NCBI RefSeq assembly: GCF_019634775.1
Contig: NZ_JAHCAS010000003.1
Location: forward strand, 124,001 to 188,000
DNA from: Dokdonella sp.
Lineage (GTDB): Bacteria; Pseudomonadota; Gammaproteobacteria; Xanthomonadales; Rhodanobacteraceae
DNA: 64,000 nucleotides
Direction: 5' to 3'
The notes below the pieces were generated by a model. That model was not told where the DNA came from. It searched no databases and saw only the letters and a program-made list of their open reading frames with translations. Below, one piece after another: positions 18,691 to 29,037 of the stretch; position 1 is the stretch's first letter; the number at the start of each line of letters is the position of its first letter. A program made the position numbers and the translations under genes.

Positions 18691-20289
18691 TCACGCGGTA
18701 GCGGCAATGGCGGCAGGTGAACGTGCATGCATGCGTTCGATGCGATTGGCCACCTCGAGCGCGGCCAGTGCGGCGGCTTCGACGATGTCGGTCGACACCG
18801 CCTGGCCACGCAGTTCGCGGCCTTCGTGCAGGGCGATGATCGCGGCCTGCCCCTGCGCATCTCCGCCTTCGCTGAGCGCACGGATGTTGAACTCGTGGAT
18901 CGTGAAGTCGTGGCCGACGGCACGCGATACGGCGCGCAGCACCGCATCGACCGGACCGTCGCCGAGTGCCGCCTCACTGACCTCGCGACCATCCTCGTGG
19001 CTGAGCTTCACCGAGGCCGACGCCTTGGCGCCGACGTGGCTGGTCGCATGCAGGTGGCTCAGCGTCCACGGTCCCGAGGCTTCCGGATCGTGGCCGAGCG
19101 CGATCGCCTCGATGTCAGCGTCGAACACCTCGCGCTTGCGGTCGGCGAGCACCTTGAAGCTGGCGAAAGCCACGTCGAGCGCGGCATCGTCGAGCACGTG
19201 CCCGAGTGATTCGAGACGCTCGCGCAGGGCGTGGCGGCCACTGTGCTTGCCGAGCACGAGCTGGGTCCTGGCGACGCCGACATCCTCGGCGCGCATGATT
19301 TCGTAGGTGCCGCGATGCTTGAGCATGCCGTGCTGATGAATGCCTGATTCATGGGCAAAGGCGTTCTCGCCGATGATCGCCTTGTTGCGCGGAATCGGCT
19401 GACCGGTGATCTGCGAGAGCAGGCGCGCGGTCGAGTGCAGGCGCTGCGTACGGATGCCTGTCTCCAGCCCACCGAAGCATTCGGAACGCACGCGCAGGGC
19501 CATCACCAGCTCTTCCAGCGCGGCATTGCCAGCGCGCTCACCGATGCCGCCAATCGTGCATTCGACCTGGCGCGCGCCGGCCGCCACGGCGGCGAGGCTG
19601 TTGGCTACGGCCATGCCGAGATCGTCATGGCAGTGCGAACTGAACACCACGCGCTCGGCGCCCTTCACGTTCGCACGCAACCAGGCGAAACGTTCGGCGA
19701 TTTCAGCCGGCGTGGTGTAGCCGACCGTGTCGGGCACGTTGACCGTGCGTGCGCCCGCCTCGATCACGGCTGAAAACACCTCGGCGAGGAATTCAGGTTC
19801 GGTGCGGATCGCATCCTCGGCCGAAAACTCGACGTCCTCGCACAGCGTGAGCGCGCGGCGCACGCCGGCAACCGCCGTGTCGACGACCTGTTGCTTCGAC
19901 ATCTGCAGCTTGAACTGGCGATGCAAGGGACTGGTGGCAAGAAAGGTGTGGATGCGTGCCTTCGGCGCATGCGCGAGTGCGCGGCCGGCGCTGTCGATGT
20001 CACCAGCCTGGCAGCGCGCGAGTGCGCAGATGCGTGGGCCGCGCACGCTCCTGGCTATCGCCTCCACCGAAGCGAAATCGTCGGGCGAGGCATGCGGAAA
20101 TCCTGCTTCGAGGATGTCAACGCCGAGGTCAGCCAGCGCCGAGGCCATGCGCAGCTTCTGCGCGCGGCTCATCGAGAAGCCGGGTGCCTGCTCACCATCA
20201 CGCAGGGTCGTGTCGAAGATCAGCACATGCCCGGCACTGCCCGTGCTGCGTACGTCATCCACTGCATCTGTCGCTGCATCGTTGTTCAT
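18691..20289 (-). CDS. leuA: 2-isopropylmalate synthase
   Basis: LeuA condenses 2-oxoisovalerate with acetyl-CoA, the committed leucine step. The 532-residue protein has the HMGL-like TIM barrel (DTTLRDGEQAPG near residue 26, metal ligands in SSHCHDDLGMA) and a C-terminal LeuA dimer/regulatory domain that binds leucine for feedback inhibition. Residues 1-20 are an Ala/Asp-rich extension. It is the first structural gene after the leader-peptide attenuator, whose terminator ends about 40 bases upstream of its start. Confidence 0.97.
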   Translation of the reverse strand: MNNDAATDAVDDVRSTGSAGHVLIFDTTLRDGEQAPGFSMSRAQKLRMASALADLGVDILEAGFPHASPDDFASVEAIARSVRGPRICALARCQAGDIDSAGRALAHAPKARIHTFLATSPLHRQFKLQMSKQQVVDTAVAGVRRALTLCEDVEFSAEDAIRTEPEFLAEVFSAVIEAGARTVNVPDTVGYTTPAEIAERFAWLRANVKGAERVVFSSHCHDDLGMAVANSLAAVAAGARQVECTIGGIGERAGNAALEELVMALRVRSECFGGLETGIRTQRLHSTARLLSQITGQPIPRNKAIIGENAFAHESGIHQHGMLKHRGTYEIMRAEDVGVARTQLVLGKHSGRHALRERLESLGHVLDDAALDVAFASFKVLADRKREVFDADIEAIALGHDPEASGPWTLSHLHATSHVGAKASASVKLSHEDGREVSEAALGDGPVDAVLRAVSRAVGHDFTIHEFNIRALSEGGDAQGQAAIIALHEGRELRGQAVSTDIVEAAALAALEVANRIERMHARSPAAIAATA

Positions 20290-20330
20290 CGCTGACTCCC
20301 GGCGGCCGGGCCGGCATGCGTGAAGGCAAC

Positions 20331-20363
20331 AAAAAACCCCGCTTCGTTGCCGAGTGCGGGGTT
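20331..20363 (-). terminator. Attenuator terminator upstream of leuA
   Basis: On the minus strand AACCCCGC pairs with GCGGGGTT across a 13-base loop and is followed by six T residues, a standard rho-independent terminator. It lies between the leader peptide stop and the leuA start. Its 5' arm can instead pair with GTGCGGG at 20399-20405 through CCCGCAC at 20354-20360, so terminator and antiterminator are mutually exclusive. Confidence 0.9.
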
Positions 20364-20394
20364 TCAGGGTGTTGCTGCCGCTGTCACGCGTACC

Positions 20395-20526
20395 CTAGCC
20401 CGCACCTCCGCAGGTAATGAGAAGTACGCTCGCAAGAAGAACCGGCACGCCGCCAACAGCCGCCCCCGAACGACCCGGACGACACACCGTCGAAACAATC
20501 CCAAGGTGGCTGCTGCAGCGCGACAT
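20395..20526 (-). CDS. Leader peptide of the leu-ilv operon (attenuation)
   Basis: This 43-codon reading frame ends with the peptide VPVLLASVLLITCGGAG before a TAG stop: nine of the 11 residues in PVLLASVLLIT other than Pro, Ser and Thr are hydrophobic, and seven are Val, Leu or Ile. Ribosome stalling there for lack of charged branched-chain tRNAs would leave the region GTGCGGG (overlapping the last codons) free to pair with the terminator's 5' arm; reading through to the stop would mask it and allow termination. The Cys-Gly-Gly-Ala ending is reminiscent of E. coli IlvL. The start is uncertain: the ATG at 20526 lacks a clear ribosome-binding site and lies about where transcription should begin; GTG codons further in are alternatives. 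Confidence 0.8.
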   Translation of the reverse strand: MSRCSSHLGIVSTVCRPGRSGAAVGGVPVLLASVLLITCGGAG

Positions 20527-20533
20527 GGATCGC

Positions 20534-20563
20534 ACGCTAACCGAGGCTTTGCAGCGCTGTCAA
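20534..20563 (-). promoter_or_regulatory. Sigma-70 promoter of the leu-ilv operon
   Basis: On the minus strand a perfect -35 box TTGACA (20558-20563) is followed after 18 bases by TAGCGT (20534-20539), which keeps the three best conserved -10 positions (TA...T). Transcription would begin near the ATG of the leader peptide, suggesting a leaderless leader or an internal start. Confidence 0.65.
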
Positions 20564-20680
20564 GCACGGATTCACTGGTTGCGACTGCAACAATTCAGAC
20601 CCGCGTTCGGACGTCTGGATGTCCATGCCCAGACGCATGTGCCAGGCCACCGTCGTCGCCCGCAGCGGCGCGCGATCGCT

Positions 20681-21679
20681 TCAGGGGCTGCGCGCCGCTC
20701 CCTTGCGCTGGCGCACCTGCTCGACCACGCGTTCGAGGAAGGCCTGCGGCAGATCCGCGCGCACCGGTACGCACCACCAGTCCGCACGCGCCCAATGCGC
20801 GCACTTGACCGCGTCCTTCTCGGTCATCAGCACCGGAAGGGCTTCGCCGAAGGCGAAGTCGGCCTCCGTCAGGGCGTGGTGGTCCGGCAAGGCATGCTCG
20901 ACCACGACCACGCCGTGCGCGCGCAGTTGGGCGAAAAAACGCGCCGGATGACCAATACCGGCGACCGCGTGCACACGCTGCGCGGCGAAAGCAGCGAGGG
21001 GGCGCGAAGGTTCTGCACCGGCCAATGCCACGGCGATGTCGCCCTCGAGGCGCATCGGCACTTCGCCGGCAGCGGCCGGGCCACCATTGCAGACCACGAA
21101 CGCCATTTCGGCCAGCCGTGCCACCGACTCGCGCAATGGGCCGGCCGGCAGCAGACGGCCGTTGCCGAAGCGGCGCTCGCCGTCGATCACGCAGATCTCG
21201 AGGTCACGCGCGAGCGAGAGGTTCTGCAGGCCATCATCGGCAATGACGACATCGACGCCTTGGGCGAGCAACAGGCGCGCAGCCCGGCCGCGGTCGCGCC
21301 CCACCGCCACCGGCACGCGCGTACGCCGCCGCAGGAGACTCGGTTCGTCGCCGACTTCGGCCGGATCGGGACGATCATCGAGCAGCAGCGGGGAACGCAC
21401 GCGACCACCATAACCACGACTGACCACGCCCGGGCGGAAACCCTGCGCGCGCAGGGCCTCGACCAGGGCAATGACCAACGGCGTCTTGCCGGTACCGCCA
21501 ACCGTGAGATTGCCGACGACAATGACCGGTACCGGCAGGCGCGTCACCCGCCGCAGGCCGAGCGTCCACGGCGCACGATCGAGCAGGCGCAGCCCTTGGT
21601 AGACCGGCACCAGCACGCGCAGCCACCATGGCACTGGTTCATGGCCGTACCAGATGCGTTCGATGCGCACCGCGTTCAC
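20681..21679 (-). CDS. lpxK: Tetraacyldisaccharide 4'-kinase
   Basis: LpxK phosphorylates the 4' position of the lipid A precursor at the inner membrane. The 332-residue protein has an N-terminal hydrophobic region (WWLRVLVPVYQGLRLL), the P-loop VGNLTVGGTGKTPLV near residue 55 and the family's VSRGYGGR and ADDGLQN motifs. Its start overlaps the msbA stop as ATGA, so kinase and lipid A flippase are made together. Confidence 0.96.
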   Translation of the reverse strand: MNAVRIERIWYGHEPVPWWLRVLVPVYQGLRLLDRAPWTLGLRRVTRLPVPVIVVGNLTVGGTGKTPLVIALVEALRAQGFRPGVVSRGYGGRVRSPLLLDDRPDPAEVGDEPSLLRRRTRVPVAVGRDRGRAARLLLAQGVDVVIADDGLQNLSLARDLEICVIDGERRFGNGRLLPAGPLRESVARLAEMAFVVCNGGPAAAGEVPMRLEGDIAVALAGAEPSRPLAAFAAQRVHAVAGIGHPARFFAQLRAHGVVVVEHALPDHHALTEADFAFGEALPVLMTEKDAVKCAHWARADWWCVPVRADLPQAFLERVVEQVRQRKGAARSP

Positions 21680-23442
21680 GGATCAACGCCGGCGATCGCC
21701 GCTTCGCCGTCCTCGAAACGCACACGATGCAAGGCCGCGTAGCGCCCATCGCGCGCGATCAGCTCGGCGTGCGTGCCGCGCTCGACGACGAGTCCATCGT
21801 CGAGCACGACGATCTGGTCGGCATGCTCGACCGTCGACAGGCGGTGGGCGATGACGAGCACGGTGCGTTCGCGCATCAGGCGCGTCAGCGCATCCTGTAC
21901 GAGACGTTCGGATTCGGTGTCGAGCGCGCTGGTCGCCTCGTCGAGAATCAGGACCGGCGCATCCTTGAGCAGGGCGCGCGCGATGGCGATGCGCTGGCGC
22001 TGCCCCCCCGAGAGCAGCGCCCCGCCCTCGCCGGCCTGCGCGTCGAGCCCGCCGGGCAGCCGCTCGATGAACTCCATTGCGTTCGCCGCACGCGCTGCAG
22101 CCTCGATCGCCTCGCGAGATGCGCCGGCCAGCGCGCCGTAGGCAATGTTGTTGGCGATGGTGTCGTTGAACAGCACCACGCGCTGCCCGACCCAGGCGAT
22201 CTGCCGGCGCAGGCTGTCGAGCCGGTGATGCGCGAGTGGCACGCCGTCGAGCAGGACTTCGCCGGCATCGGCGTCGTAGAAGCGCGGGATCAGGCTGGCA
22301 AGGCTCGACTTGCCACTGCCGGAACGGCCGACCAAGGCAGTCACCGAACCCGGCGCACAACGCAGGCTGACTCCGCGCAGCGCCGGCTCGTCACGCCCTG
22401 GATAGCGCATGACCACGTCGCGCAGTTCGATCTCGCCGCGCACGCGCCCGACGTCGAGCGTGCCCTCGTCACGCTCGGGCGCGGCATCGATGATGGCGAA
22501 CAGGTTCTGCGCAGCGGCGACGCCCCGCTGCATCATCGCCTGCACCGTGGTCAGGCGCTTGAGCGAAGGCAGCATGGTCAGCATGGCCGTGATCAGGGCC
22601 ATGAATGCGCCCGGCGTCATCGTGTCGATCATCGACGGCCGCGTGGCAAAGAAAATGACCAGAGCGAGTGCACTGGCAGCAACGATCTGCACAACCGAGG
22701 TCGACAGCGCATTGGTCGCCGACACCTTGAGATTAAGGCGGCGGTTGCGCTCGTTGATCTCGCCGAAACGGCGGCGTTCGCCGTCCTGGCCGAGATAGAC
22801 CTTGACCTCGCGATGGCCCTCGATGGCCTCGTCGACGATGCCGGTGACCGAACCGACCGAATGCTGGATCTTTCGGCTGATGCGCCGATAGCGGCGCCCG
22901 ACCAGCCAGGCGACCGCGGCGATCAGCGGCGCCATGACGAACAGCAGCAGGGTGAGGCGGGCGCTGTACCAGAGCATGACACCGATCATGCCGAGCACGG
23001 TCAGGCTGTCGAGCACGAACACCTTGACCGCGTTCGTGCTCGCCTGTGCGACCTGTTCGACTGTGTAGGTCAGGCGCGCGATCATCTGTCCGGACGGCTC
23101 GCTGTCGTAATGGCTGGCCGGCAGATCGAGGTAGCGCGAGAACACTTCGCCGCGCAGGGTCTCGACCACCTCGCGTCCTATGCGCGCCAGACTGTAGTCG
23201 GCACAGAAGGTGGCGATACCGCGCACGACGAACAAGCCGACGATGATCAGCGGCATCCAGAAGATCGTGCGCGCATCGCGGTCGATGAACAGATGATCGA
23301 GCATTGGCTGGATCAGCCAGGCGAACAGCGCGGCGACGCCGGCATCGAACACCATGCCGGCAATGCCGGCGAACGCATACAGGCGATGGCGCGCGGCATA
23401 GCCGAGCAGGCGCCGGTAAGTGGCGAAGGCGCCGGCCGCCAT
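21676..23442 (-). CDS. msbA: Lipid A export ABC transporter (permease/ATPase)
   Basis: MsbA flips core-lipid A across the inner membrane. The 588-residue half-transporter has about six membrane helices in residues 15-310 and an ATPase domain with Walker A GRSGSGKSS, signature LSGGQRQR and Walker B VLILDEATS, ending with the H-loop IAHRLSTVE. It is coupled to lpxK by a four-base overlap and preceded by exbB/exbD, an arrangement that suggests all four are one transcript. Confidence 0.96.
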   Translation of the reverse strand: MAAGAFATYRRLLGYAARHRLYAFAGIAGMVFDAGVAALFAWLIQPMLDHLFIDRDARTIFWMPLIIVGLFVVRGIATFCADYSLARIGREVVETLRGEVFSRYLDLPASHYDSEPSGQMIARLTYTVEQVAQASTNAVKVFVLDSLTVLGMIGVMLWYSARLTLLLFVMAPLIAAVAWLVGRRYRRISRKIQHSVGSVTGIVDEAIEGHREVKVYLGQDGERRRFGEINERNRRLNLKVSATNALSTSVVQIVAASALALVIFFATRPSMIDTMTPGAFMALITAMLTMLPSLKRLTTVQAMMQRGVAAAQNLFAIIDAAPERDEGTLDVGRVRGEIELRDVVMRYPGRDEPALRGVSLRCAPGSVTALVGRSGSGKSSLASLIPRFYDADAGEVLLDGVPLAHHRLDSLRRQIAWVGQRVVLFNDTIANNIAYGALAGASREAIEAAARAANAMEFIERLPGGLDAQAGEGGALLSGGQRQRIAIARALLKDAPVLILDEATSALDTESERLVQDALTRLMRERTVLVIAHRLSTVEHADQIVVLDDGLVVERGTHAELIARDGRYAALHRVRFEDGEAAIAGVDP

Positions 23443-23479
23443 CGCGCTCAGTCCACCCGCGCCGGAGTGGTCAGCACCG

Positions 23480-23908
23480 TCATCGGCTTCCCTGCGCCTT
23501 GGCCGGCGTGGTTGCGATGGTCAGCCGCTCGAAGCCAAGTTGACCGAGCGCATCCATCGCCGTGACCACGGCCTGATGTGGCGTCATCGCATCGGCACGC
23601 AACACGACCTGGCGCGCGCGATCATCACCGGCCACGCGCATGAGCGCTTCCTTGAGCGTCTCGACCGACGGACTCAACACCTCGTTGTTGTCGATGAAGT
23701 AGCGCCCCTCGGTATCCACGAGGATCGTCAACACACGGCTGTCCTGGTTACCCGCGTTGGCCGAGGCTTCGGGCAGGGTCACCTTCATGGCCGAGTGCTG
23801 CACGAAGGTCGTGGTCATGACGAAGAACATGAGCAGGGTCAGAAGGACATCGATCAACGGGATCACGTTGATCTCGAAGTCTTCCTCGCGGCGGCCGGCA
23901 ATGCGCAT
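23480..23908 (-). CDS. exbD: ExbD/TolR family biopolymer transport protein
   Basis: The 142-residue protein has a short cytoplasmic start, one membrane helix (about residues 16-35, INVIPLIDVLLTLLMFF, including the essential Asp) and a periplasmic C-terminal domain. Family members form a proton-driven motor with ExbB/TolQ. It lies ten bases after exbB and 37 bases before msbA. No tonB or tolA is adjacent, so the partner in the envelope is unknown. Confidence 0.93.
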   Translation of the reverse strand: MRIAGRREEDFEINVIPLIDVLLTLLMFFVMTTTFVQHSAMKVTLPEASANAGNQDSRVLTILVDTEGRYFIDNNEVLSPSVETLKEALMRVAGDDRARQVVLRADAMTPHQAVVTAMDALGQLGFERLTIATTPAKAQGSR

Positions 23909-23918
23909 CGTCGTGGCT

Positions 23919-24557
23919 TCAGCCGGCCGCGCGGGCTTCGCCGGCGATCGTCAATTCGTCGGTCAGCGCGAACACCTGCTTTTCCATGTCCACGACCAAC
24001 CCGGACACGTGGCCGCGGAAGTAGCGATGGAAGAAGTACGCCGGGATCGCCACGCACAGGCCGCTGGCCGTGCATACCAGCGCCTCGCCGATACCGCCGG
24101 CCATCTTCAACGGATCGCCGACGCCACTGACCATGACCGCGAAAAACATGCGGATCATGCCGAACACGGTGCCGAGCAGGCCAAGCAATGGAGTGATCAA
24201 CGCGATCGTGCCGAGCGTGTTGAGGAAGCGCTCCAGCCGATGCATGACGTGACGGCCGGCGTCCTCGACACGCTCCTTGATGACCTCGCGTGGGCGATTG
24301 CGCACATCGAGCGCAGCGGCGAGCAGTTCACCGAGCGGTGAATTGCGGCGCAGGGCATCGATGTGCTGCGGATCGAGCTTGCGCGTTCGCGCCCAGCTCA
24401 ATACCTGCTCGCCGAGTTCGGGCGGCACGACCGACTTGCGCCGCAGGGTCCAGAACCGCTCGAGGATGATCGCCAGGGCCACCGCCGAACAGATCAGGAT
24501 CGGGATCATTGCCCAACCGCCGGCTATCAGGATTTCAAGCACTTGCAACCACTCCAT
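23919..24557 (-). CDS. exbB: ExbB/TolQ/MotA family proton channel protein
   Basis: This 212-residue inner-membrane protein has three predicted membrane helices (about residues 13-31, 113-140 and 155-180) with the conserved block TLGTIALITPLLGLLGTV. It should form the proton-conducting motor with the ExbD-like protein encoded next. I use the ATG at 24557 (MEWLQVLE) from homologue length; the upstream ribosome-binding site is poor, and a farther upstream extension has no family resemblance. Confidence 0.92.
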   Translation of the reverse strand: MEWLQVLEILIAGGWAMIPILICSAVALAIILERFWTLRRKSVVPPELGEQVLSWARTRKLDPQHIDALRRNSPLGELLAAALDVRNRPREVIKERVEDAGRHVMHRLERFLNTLGTIALITPLLGLLGTVFGMIRMFFAVMVSGVGDPLKMAGGIGEALVCTASGLCVAIPAYFFHRYFRGHVSGLVVDMEKQVFALTDELTIAGEARAAG

Positions 24558-24674
24558 GCAGGAAACGGACGCCGCGCCCGGTATCGACCCGGCGCGGCCG
24601 CAGGATGATAGCAGGCGAGTCGGGGATGGCTTGTGGCAGGGGACCACATTCGTGGCGTGGACCCCAGTGACGTC

Positions 24675-24694
24675 ATGCCGGCGCAGGCTGGCAT
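24675..24694. repeat. Short REP-like hairpin
   Basis: ATGCCGGCGCAGGCTGGCAT, preceded by CGTC, folds into a short imperfect hairpin in the gap between exbB and comEC. It resembles the CGTCATCC-type palindrome at 11876-11903. Only one hairpin is seen and it has no T-run. Confidence 0.45.
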
Positions 24695-24773
24695 CCGGCT
24701 CCTGCGGCATTGGTTCTCCGGACGAAAAACCAACGCAACAATCGCATTCCGACCGCCAGCAGCACGCCCAATC

Positions 24774-27110
24774 TCATTCGAACCTCCACCACGCCCCGCG
24801 CATCTCCCGACAACGCCGCACTCCTCCTCCATCCCGCGCAAAGCGACGTTCCAGGCAACCCGAAAATGCGGTGCTCTCCAGCCTGATGCCGCGCTCGCGA
24901 TAGCGCGCGACGACGTCGGCGTGCGGATGGCCGAAACGGTTGCGATGGCCGGCGGAGATCCAGGCTTCGTCCGGCTTCAGCGCGTCGAGGAACGCGGCCG
25001 ACGAGGCCGTGCGGCTGCCGTGGTGCGGCACGCTGGCGAGCAGGGGGCGCGGGACCGTGCCGACGTCGGCAGCGATGGCCGGCTCGATGCGCGCCGAGAT
25101 GTCCCCGGTCAACAACAGCGATCCATGCGGCCCCGATACCAGCAACACGCAGGAGCGGTCGTTGCCCTTGCCGGCCGCGGACGGCGGCGGCAGCAGGTGG
25201 AAGCCGACATCGTTCCATGACCACGTCTCACGTTCACTGCAAGGCTCGGCCGGCAGGCGCAGGCGTGCAGGCTCGCCGGCCGTGATGGCTGCACGCGGAA
25301 ACGCGAGGTGCACGGCTTCGACGCCGCCGGCGTGGTCGTTGTCGCCGTGGCTGACCACGATGCGTTCAAGTGCATGCACGCCGAGCGCGCGCAAGGACGG
25401 CACGACGATCGCCTCGCCGACATCAAAGCCACCCGGATGGCGCGCGCCGGTGTCGTAGACCAGGGCATGGTCCTGCGTGCGCACGAGCACGGCCAGCCCC
25501 TGTCCGACATCGAGCATCGTCACCGAGAAGTCCCCCGTTGCCAGCGGTGCACGCGCCGGCAACAGCATCGGCAGCACGAGGATGACGCCGCACCCGCGCA
25601 GCGGCACGCCACGCGGCAACGCCAGCCAGGCGAGGCCGACGAGGGCCAACGCGAACGACCACGCCGGCGCGTCGGGAAACCCGGATTGCGCGAACGGCCA
25701 GTCGGCCATTGTCTTCATCAGCCACCAGCACGGACGCAGCGACAGTTCGGCCAGGTGCAGCAAGGGCACGCCAAGCGCCGGCGCGATCATCAGCAACAGG
25801 CTCGCCGCGACCGTCACCGGCACGACGATGAAACTGATCCAGGGTACCGCCACGAGATTGGCCAGTGGCCCGACCAGGGAGGCCTGACCGAAGAACCACA
25901 CGCTCAATGGCAACAGACTCAGGCTCAGCCACAATTGCGCGCGCGGCATGTCGCGCCACGCCGGTCGCTCGTCGCCGACCGGCGTGGTCACCGCGAGCAG
26001 GATCGCCACACCGGCGAACGACAGCCAGAACCCCGCCGACAGTACCGCCAGCGGATCCCAGGCGACGACCGCCAGCGCGGCAAGCCCGAGAGCCTGCGGC
26101 ACACTGCTGCCGCGCCGGGCGAATCGCGCCACCAGGGCGATCGCGATCATGAGCAGGGTGCGCAGAGTCGGCAGCCCCATGCCGGCGAGCAGGCCATAGC
26201 CGAAGGCGCAGAGCAACGCGACCGGCGCCTCGACCAGCGGCCCCGGCAGGCGCGTGACCAGGCGCGGCCAGCATTTCCATGCGCGCCGCGCGAGCCAGGC
26301 ACCGAACGCAGCGAACATGCCGACGTGCAGACCCGAGATCGCGATCAGGTGGCCGATGCCGGTTGCACGCAGGACGCGCCAGTCAGCCTCGACGATACCC
26401 GACTGGTCGCCAACCGCGAGCGCACGCAGCAGCGTGGCCGCAGTGCCCATATCGAGTTCGCGATCGATCGCCGCGACGATGTGCGCGCGTGTGCGGTCGA
26501 TGCAGTTCGCGGCGCCATCGTCGAGCTTCGCGTTCACGTTCGAACGCCGCACATAGCCAACCGCAACGCGACCGCGCTGCGCGGCATTGCGTTCGCTGTC
26601 GCCGTGGCCAGGGTTGACCAGGCCGCGCGGCGGACGCAAGCGCAGCACGAGCCGCCAGCGCGAACAGGCCTCGAGCACGGGCGCATCGTCGTACCAGGCC
26701 AAGCGTGCCGGCCCGCCAAGGGCGATCGGTTCGCCGTCGAGTTCGGCCCGCTCGATTCGGAACTCGAAACGCGTGCCGTCGGCACCGACGCGCGGCAGGT
26801 CGCCGATCGTTCCGGTGACGACGAAATCGCGGCCATGCAGTGACACCGGCAGACGCGCATCGAGCCAACCGTCGGCGCGCACGATGGTCCAGGCGAAGCC
26901 GAGCACGAACCACAACGGCACCCGATCGCCGTATCGATGACAGATGGCAACGCACGCGGCAATGACCAGCAACGGCATCACCGTCGGCACCGGCAGGAAC
27001 GGCAGCGCCTGCACGGCCACCGCACCAGCCAGGGCGGCAGCTGCGCGCGATGGCGTCAACGCCGGCAGACGCCAACCGTGGGGGATTCCGAGTCGCATCC
27101 CTGCGTGCAT
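24774..27110 (-). CDS. comEC: DNA internalization protein ComEC/Rec2
   Basis: ComEC forms the inner-membrane channel for single-stranded DNA during natural transformation. The 778-residue protein has an N-terminal membrane/OB region, the competence domain with GIGHLIAISGLHVGM and many membrane helices (about residues 240-520), and a C-terminal metallo-beta-lactamase-like domain with HGDNDHAGG and VPHHGSRTASS. AGGAGG five bases before the ATG at 27110 fixes the start. With the PilF gene near 52 kb it hints at pilus-dependent competence, which is inference. Confidence 0.94.
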   Translation of the reverse strand: MHAGMRLGIPHGWRLPALTPSRAAAALAGAVAVQALPFLPVPTVMPLLVIAACVAICHRYGDRVPLWFVLGFAWTIVRADGWLDARLPVSLHGRDFVVTGTIGDLPRVGADGTRFEFRIERAELDGEPIALGGPARLAWYDDAPVLEACSRWRLVLRLRPPRGLVNPGHGDSERNAAQRGRVAVGYVRRSNVNAKLDDGAANCIDRTRAHIVAAIDRELDMGTAATLLRALAVGDQSGIVEADWRVLRATGIGHLIAISGLHVGMFAAFGAWLARRAWKCWPRLVTRLPGPLVEAPVALLCAFGYGLLAGMGLPTLRTLLMIAIALVARFARRGSSVPQALGLAALAVVAWDPLAVLSAGFWLSFAGVAILLAVTTPVGDERPAWRDMPRAQLWLSLSLLPLSVWFFGQASLVGPLANLVAVPWISFIVVPVTVAASLLLMIAPALGVPLLHLAELSLRPCWWLMKTMADWPFAQSGFPDAPAWSFALALVGLAWLALPRGVPLRGCGVILVLPMLLPARAPLATGDFSVTMLDVGQGLAVLVRTQDHALVYDTGARHPGGFDVGEAIVVPSLRALGVHALERIVVSHGDNDHAGGVEAVHLAFPRAAITAGEPARLRLPAEPCSERETWSWNDVGFHLLPPPSAAGKGNDRSCVLLVSGPHGSLLLTGDISARIEPAIAADVGTVPRPLLASVPHHGSRTASSAAFLDALKPDEAWISAGHRNRFGHPHADVVARYRERGIRLESTAFSGCLERRFARDGGGVRRCREMRGAWWRFE

Positions 27111-27271
27111 CACGCCTCCTTCCTGGAGCGGTCCGCCGACGGCGGGTGTCCGATTGTGAACCAGCCTGCAGGCAGATGCGAGCCACGCGGCGCTCGGCGT
27201 GCACTGCCCCTTCCCTTGTCCACGCTCGCTGCGACGCCCACAATGCCGCAAGCCGCGAAGGAGCCATCTGC

Positions 27272-28912
<1,641 letters not shown>

Positions 28913-29037
28913 CGCCTCCTCCACTACTCCGCAGGTGCCCGTTCACGGGCTCCTGCAAGGAGCGATTCGAGCCGCGGCGTTTCCACATCATCCACCCGGA
29001 TTCCGCGAACCGGGCGACGTGCCACCAGGAGCGCGAG

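Noticed and set aside
20364..20567. A 67-codon minus-strand frame also spanning the leader region
   Set aside because: It overlaps the attenuator in another phase, is rich in Arg and Ala rather than Val/Leu/Ile, and ends inside the region that must pair, so the 43-codon frame fits attenuation much better.
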